A stretch of DNA of 8,147 nt. Source: Nitrosotalea sp. (GTDB lineage Archaea; Thermoproteota; Nitrososphaeria; Nitrososphaerales; Nitrosopumilaceae). This document shows, piece after piece, positions 4,840-8,147 of this stretch. Where the stretch lies: contig JAKEIJ010000199.1 in assembly GCA_022545805.1 (NCBI GenBank), positions 1 to 8,147 of the forward strand, in the 5' to 3' direction. The first letter of the stretch is position 1, and each line of letters starts with the position of its first letter. The notes beneath the pieces were generated by a model, which saw nothing but the letters and a program-made list of their open reading frames with translations, did not search any database and had not been told where the DNA came from. The position numbers and the translations under genes are program-made.

Positions 4840-6546
4840 TCACTTGTGTGTGTATATCGCTTGATTTGCAGAATCTTTTCTGCAATATCCGAATCTCACG
4901 AACTGGATTTCTGCTCCCACATTTAACTCTAAGTAGTGTTGTTCTGTAATAGCTTGCTTGACTTCTAGACTGTTCTCGTTAAATTGGTCATTTATGAATA
5001 GCACATCTGATATCAAAACTTCAATATTTACTGGATTTTTTCTTGAAATCCATTGAATTTTGGGAATGTCAGGTTTGTAACTAGTGTCAGTAATCTCCCC
5101 TTCCATTTCTGAACCTGTCTTTGTTATTCTTATGTTGTATAACTCTAGGAGTCTTATCTCGTCTCCAATATTCAGCGTCTTGGCATCGTTCCCTGATATG
5201 TAAAAATTTCCATCAATATTGATTTGTCTTTTACCCATGTTATTTTGTGGATGATTCGAAATTTCGATTTCAGTAAGATTGTTGTTGGTTACTGTTATTT
5301 TTACAGGGTCAAAGACAATGAATAATCTTATACTTTCTGGGTCAATTATTTTTCGATTAAATGATTCAAGTGTCTCAAATGGTGGCATGGTGTCAGATTT
5401 GGTAAAACCAAGGGATATGACAAACTTTCTAATAGCTTCTGGAACTATGCCTCTTCTACGCAATCCTTCTAATGTTGGAAGTCTGGGATCGTCAAATCCT
5501 GATACTTTTCCTTCTTCTACTAGCGGTTTTAGTACTCTCTTGGAGACTGGCATTCCTTCAAATTCTAGCCTTGAAAATTCTAACATTTTGGGTTTGCGCA
5601 TATTCATCTTATCTAAAAGTGTGTAATAGAGTTCAGTCCGTAATTCATATTCTTTTGTTCTAAATGCATGTGTAATTCCATCTATGCTATCTTCTATGGA
5701 TACTGCAAAATCATAATTTGGCCAAACTCTGTATTTGTTCTTGTGTATTGGATGCAATTCGTCTATTATTCTAAGTAGGGTGGGATCTCGCATGACGGTA
5801 TTCTCTGAACTCATATCTCCTAGAAATCTAACTATGGCCTCTCCGGGTTTGAATTTGTCAAACATTTTGTTCCAACGCGTATTATTCTGTTCAAGATCTC
5901 CAGATCTGCACTTGCATGATGCCATCTCTCTTCTATTCTTGCTAATTGTCTCCTTGTCGCATGTGCATACATATGCGTGACCTGCCTCTATCAGTTCCTT
6001 TGCCTTTTTGTAAATTATTTCCATGTCATCTGAAGTATTTTTTATGAGATCATACTTGACACCAAGCCAGTCAAGACCAACTTTGATTGCAGCATAATAC
6101 TCCAGTCTCTCTTTTTCTGGATTTGTATCGTCAAATCTTAGAATGAGTTTTCCTCCGTACATCTTTGCATACTCTTCATCAATTATTGATGCTTTTGCAT
6201 GCCCGATGTGGGGATAACCGTTAGGTTCTGGTGGAAAACGTGTAATGACCTTTCCCTGCTCTGCGCCCTCGAGTGGAGGTAACCCAATTCTTTCCTGTTT
6301 TGGTTTTACTATTAAAAGTTCAGCATACTTACTCTCAAGTTCTTTTCTCTGTACCTCTACTGATAGTTTGTTTACATCAATCACGGTTTCTGAAATGAGT
6401 GGAATGACATCTTTTATTCTAGATCGTAATTCTGGTTTTGTACCGATTACCTTCGATATGATCGAGTCATTCCTAGTTTTCCCATCATGTTCTGATGCAT
6501 TAAGGAGGGCAATTCCTCTGATCAATCTTTTTAATTCGTCATCCAA
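4840..6546 (-). CDS. gltX: glutamyl-tRNA synthetase, archaeal type
   Basis: Class I aminoacyl-tRNA synthetase of 568 residues that charges tRNA-Glu; in archaea without GlnRS it also mischarges tRNA-Gln for later amidation. A helical N-terminal region (1-95) precedes the catalytic core with HIGH at 113-116 (RFPPEPNGYPHIGHAK) and the KMSKS equivalent VSKR at 334-337. Two CxC pairs, C194/C196 and C211/C213, look like a zinc site in the connecting region. The C-terminal third is the beta-barrel anticodon-binding domain seen in archaeal and eukaryotic GluRS/GlnRS. No ATG lies in frame before residue 129, so the start must be non-ATG: TTG at 6546, directly after the stop of the prenyl synthase and 7 nt downstream of GAGGAG. 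A second in-frame TTG (residue 8) is a weaker option. Confidence 0.95.
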   Translation of the reverse strand: MDDELKRLIRGIALLNASEHDGKTRNDSIISKVIGTKPELRSRIKDVIPLISETVIDVNKLSVEVQRKELESKYAELLIVKPKQERIGLPPLEGAEQGKVITRFPPEPNGYPHIGHAKASIIDEEYAKMYGGKLILRFDDTNPEKERLEYYAAIKVGLDWLGVKYDLIKNTSDDMEIIYKKAKELIEAGHAYVCTCDKETISKNRREMASCKCRSGDLEQNNTRWNKMFDKFKPGEAIVRFLGDMSSENTVMRDPTLLRIIDELHPIHKNKYRVWPNYDFAVSIEDSIDGITHAFRTKEYELRTELYYTLLDKMNMRKPKMLEFSRLEFEGMPVSKRVLKPLVEEGKVSGFDDPRLPTLEGLRRRGIVPEAIRKFVISLGFTKSDTMPPFETLESFNRKIIDPESIRLFIVFDPVKITVTNNNLTEIEISNHPQNNMGKRQINIDGNFYISGNDAKTLNIGDEIRLLELYNIRITKTGSEMEGEITDTSYKPDIPKIQWISRKNPVNIEVLISDVLFINDQFNENSLEVKQAITEQHYLELNVGAEIQFVRFGYCRKDSANQAIYTHK

Positions 6547-7530
6547 TTAAAGACTCCTCTCTACTACAAAATCAAGCAAAGAGAGCAATTCATTTTTTGC
6601 AGGTCCGTCGTATATTGATATGGCTTTCTTCGCTGTATTGGAATGATATGCAGCTTTCTGTTTTATTGCTGTTTCTATCCCGAGAGAAGAAATAGTTGAT
6701 ATGGCTTTTTCTACATCACTTTTTGAAACAGATGAATTACCAAATGCATTCAATATTATTTTTTTTTCTTGTTTGCTGGCTTTTTTAATTGCCATCAAAA
6801 TTGGTAATGATTTTTTCCCCTCTCTAATGTCGTTTCCAACTGGTTTTTTTGTAACCTTTGGATCTCCTACAACCCCAATTAGATCATCAATTATTTGAAA
6901 AGATATTCCCAAATTTCTTCCAAATGTAGAAAGTCTTATCACATCTGACAAATTTTTGTTCGCTGCTATTGCTCCCATTGCACAAGATGCCACAAACAGT
7001 GATGATGTTTTTTTCTCAATCATTTTTATGTACTGAGTTTCATTTGGTATCTTACTTGATTTTGCCATGCTAATGTCGAGTGATTGACCCTCGCATACGT
7101 CCGTACACGCCTTTGCTAATGTGGCAACTAAATTTAGACCGGCACCTTCTAACTGGTGCAAATAAGGTTTTGAAATGGTTTCAAATGCCCTTGAAAACAA
7201 CAAATCTCCAGCAAGAATCCCATTTGGCATTCCAAATCTGACATGAACCGTAGGTACACCATGTCTTACCTCATCATTATCCATGATGTCATCATGTACT
7301 AATGTAAAGTTATGTACCATCTCAATTGCTGCAGCTGCAGGTATTGCTTGTCTTGTAGTTCCTCCCAATAGTTGACAACTCTTGATGACCATGTACGGCC
7401 TCAATCTTTTTCCTCCATGTTCGATCAAATATCTTGCAGCTTGATACAGATCCTTCGGTTCCCCAGAAAGCCTGGATGATAGAAAAGAATCTATTTTGGA
7501 TGTAGTTCTTGCAAGTTTCTCTAATTTCAT
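6547..7530 (-). CDS. geranylgeranyl diphosphate synthase (polyprenyl synthetase family)
   Basis: Trans-prenyltransferase of 327 residues that extends DMAPP with IPP units, here most likely to C20 GGPP for archaeal ether lipids. The first aspartate-rich motif is D80-D81-I-M-D84 (LVHDDIMD), the second is D215-D216-L-I-G (FQIIDDLIG), with glycine in the last position as is common in archaeal enzymes. GGKRLRP (39-45) binds the diphosphate. F75, five residues before the first motif, is the aromatic residue that limits product to about C20 in archaeal (type I) GGPP synthases. The ATG at 7530 overlaps the idi stop (ATGA), favouring coupled translation; an in-frame ATG at 7548 adds MGVKKR and lies at the end of the idi frame. 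The stop TAA abuts the gltX start. Neighbouring idi supplies its allylic primer. Confidence 0.94.
   Translation of the reverse strand: MKLEKLARTTSKIDSFLSSRLSGEPKDLYQAARYLIEHGGKRLRPYMVIKSCQLLGGTTRQAIPAAAAIEMVHNFTLVHDDIMDNDEVRHGVPTVHVRFGMPNGILAGDLLFSRAFETISKPYLHQLEGAGLNLVATLAKACTDVCEGQSLDISMAKSSKIPNETQYIKMIEKKTSSLFVASCAMGAIAANKNLSDVIRLSTFGRNLGISFQIIDDLIGVVGDPKVTKKPVGNDIREGKKSLPILMAIKKASKQEKKIILNAFGNSSVSKSDVEKAISTISSLGIETAIKQKAAYHSNTAKKAISIYDGPAKNELLSLLDFVVERSL
6554..6559 (-). promoter_or_regulatory. ribosome binding site deciding the TTG start of gltX
   Basis: GAGGAG on the minus strand, 7 nt before TTG at 6546, lies inside the last codons of the prenyl synthase (Glu-Arg-Ser-Leu). It is complementary in part to the usual archaeal 16S 3' end and supports translation from TTG in the absence of any ATG. 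Confidence 0.55.
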
Positions 7531-8147
7531 TCTTTTTTTAACTCCCATTTGTGATCTGGAAAATGATACTTTAATGATTTTTCTAGCTTGCTTTTCAGGC
7601 CTTCTTTGTTCCACATCTTGATGATTTCCTTGTGCCTGTCACTTATGTCGTGACTTGATTCTGGTAGAAAATATAACGCAACTAACATCCATGGACAAAA
7701 AATTTGTGGTGTTTTGTTGATCTCTGATAATATCTGCTCAAATGTAACCCACCGAATGTTAGAAATTTCATCTTCTACAAGTTTTATTTTTGAAGGATCA
7801 TCTAATATTCCAATTAATGTACCACAAACCTCATTTTCAGACCCTATGTCTTTGTAAGGAACATGATATTCAAACTTGTACAAATAATCTAATTTACATG
7901 TGACTCCTAATTCTTCAGGTAGTCTTCTTTCAGCAGATGAAACATAATTCTCTGATTGTCTTGGATGACTTGCTACTGTTCCATCCCAATCTCCAGGCCA
8001 CAACATTTTGCTCATACTTCGTTGCGTGAGCAAAAGATTTCCTTCTGGGCTGAATAAAAATATGGTGAACGCTCTGTGAAGTTTTCCATTTGGAAGATGG
8101 CATTTTACTTTTTCATCAGATCCTATTTGATTATCATTACTGTCTAC
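7527..8147 (-). CDS. idi: isopentenyl-diphosphate delta-isomerase type 1 (Nudix), 5' end missing
   Basis: Interconverts IPP and DMAPP, the C5 building blocks of isoprenoids. 206 residues are visible and the frame is open to the right edge; compared with E. coli Idi only a short N-terminus is lacking. Metal ligands align: H17 (KCHL), H24 (KLHRAF), H61 (ASHP), E104 and E106 (ENEVC). The Nudix-like helix AERRLPEELG and the active-site FCPWM are present. The residue aligned to E. coli catalytic Cys67 is alanine (A59, in TVASHP, codon 7971-7973), which is unexpected for this chemistry. The C-terminus carries an extra charged ~45-residue helix region. It overlaps the prenyl synthase by 4 bp, so both act in the same lipid pathway. 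A TTG at 8033 is not the start, since homology continues upstream of it. Confidence 0.92.
   Translation of the reverse strand, partial: VDSNDNQIGSDEKVKCHLPNGKLHRAFTIFLFSPEGNLLLTQRSMSKMLWPGDWDGTVASHPRQSENYVSSAERRLPEELGVTCKLDYLYKFEYHVPYKDIGSENEVCGTLIGILDDPSKIKLVEDEISNIRWVTFEQILSEINKTPQIFCPWMLVALYFLPESSHDISDRHKEIIKMWNKEGLKSKLEKSLKYHFPDHKWELKKE

Noticed and set aside
4835..4885. 17-residue N-terminal extension of the FAH protein inside gltX
   Set aside because: Overlaps the conserved end of gltX, has no family similarity, and the ATG at 4834 sits 5 nt after the gltX stop.
6540..6542. ATG near the gltX start
   Set aside because: It is out of frame with gltX (reads Met-Thr-Asn); the in-frame start is TTG at 6546.
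7531..7614. 28-residue N-terminal extension of the GGPP synthase
   Set aside because: Encoded entirely within the idi reading frame region, not typical of the family; the ATGA overlap at 7527-7530 gives the expected start.

Overview
The window reads as a chromosomal segment of an AT-rich ammonia-oxidising-type archaeon (Nitrososphaerota/Thaumarchaeota, Nitrosopumilus-like). This is inferred from gene content and style: archaeal wybutosine enzyme Taw1, archaeal-type GluRS with a TTG start, UPF0147, a short-chain GGPP synthase for ether lipids, a tRNA-His gene without encoded CCA, and TATA boxes placed about 25-28 bp upstream of start codons, as for leaderless archaeal transcripts. No mobile element, CRISPR array or clear sign of recent transfer was seen.

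Layout. Left edge, minus strand: the N-terminal part of taw1 (1-494), preceded by a previously easy-to-miss 42-residue membrane protein gene (538-666). A divergent intergenic region (667-823) follows, with a symmetric dyad in its middle. Plus strand: a zinc alcohol dehydrogenase (824-1876) and tRNA-His(GTG) (1977-2049). A short convergent AT-rich region (2050-2105) separates these from a long run of minus-strand genes. Reading from right to left these are: idi (type 1 isopentenyl-diphosphate isomerase, cut by the right edge), a GGPP synthase, gltX, an FAH-family hydrolase, a Rieske ferredoxin, UPF0147, a SAM-dependent methyltransferase-like protein, and a small unrecognised protein.

How the genes fit together. 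idi, the prenyl synthase, gltX and the FAH gene are joined by a 4-bp overlap, a zero-gap in-frame junction and a 5-nt gap, so they very probably form one transcript. The first two supply C5 isomers and the C20 chain for archaeal membrane lipids; gltX and the FAH gene appear to be passengers. The four genes downstream each carry their own TATA-like box and look like single-gene, mostly leaderless units.

Most notable points: the IDI has alanine where the catalytic cysteine of E. coli-type IDI sits, although all metal ligands and the catalytic glutamate remain; the GGPP synthase stop codon is followed directly and in frame by the TTG start of gltX; the methyltransferase-like protein has a degenerate motif I and an unassigned C-terminal half; and a symmetric inverted repeat lies at equal distance from two divergent TATA boxes. 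No wholly new multi-gene system is evident; most of the window is ordinary core archaeal gene content.
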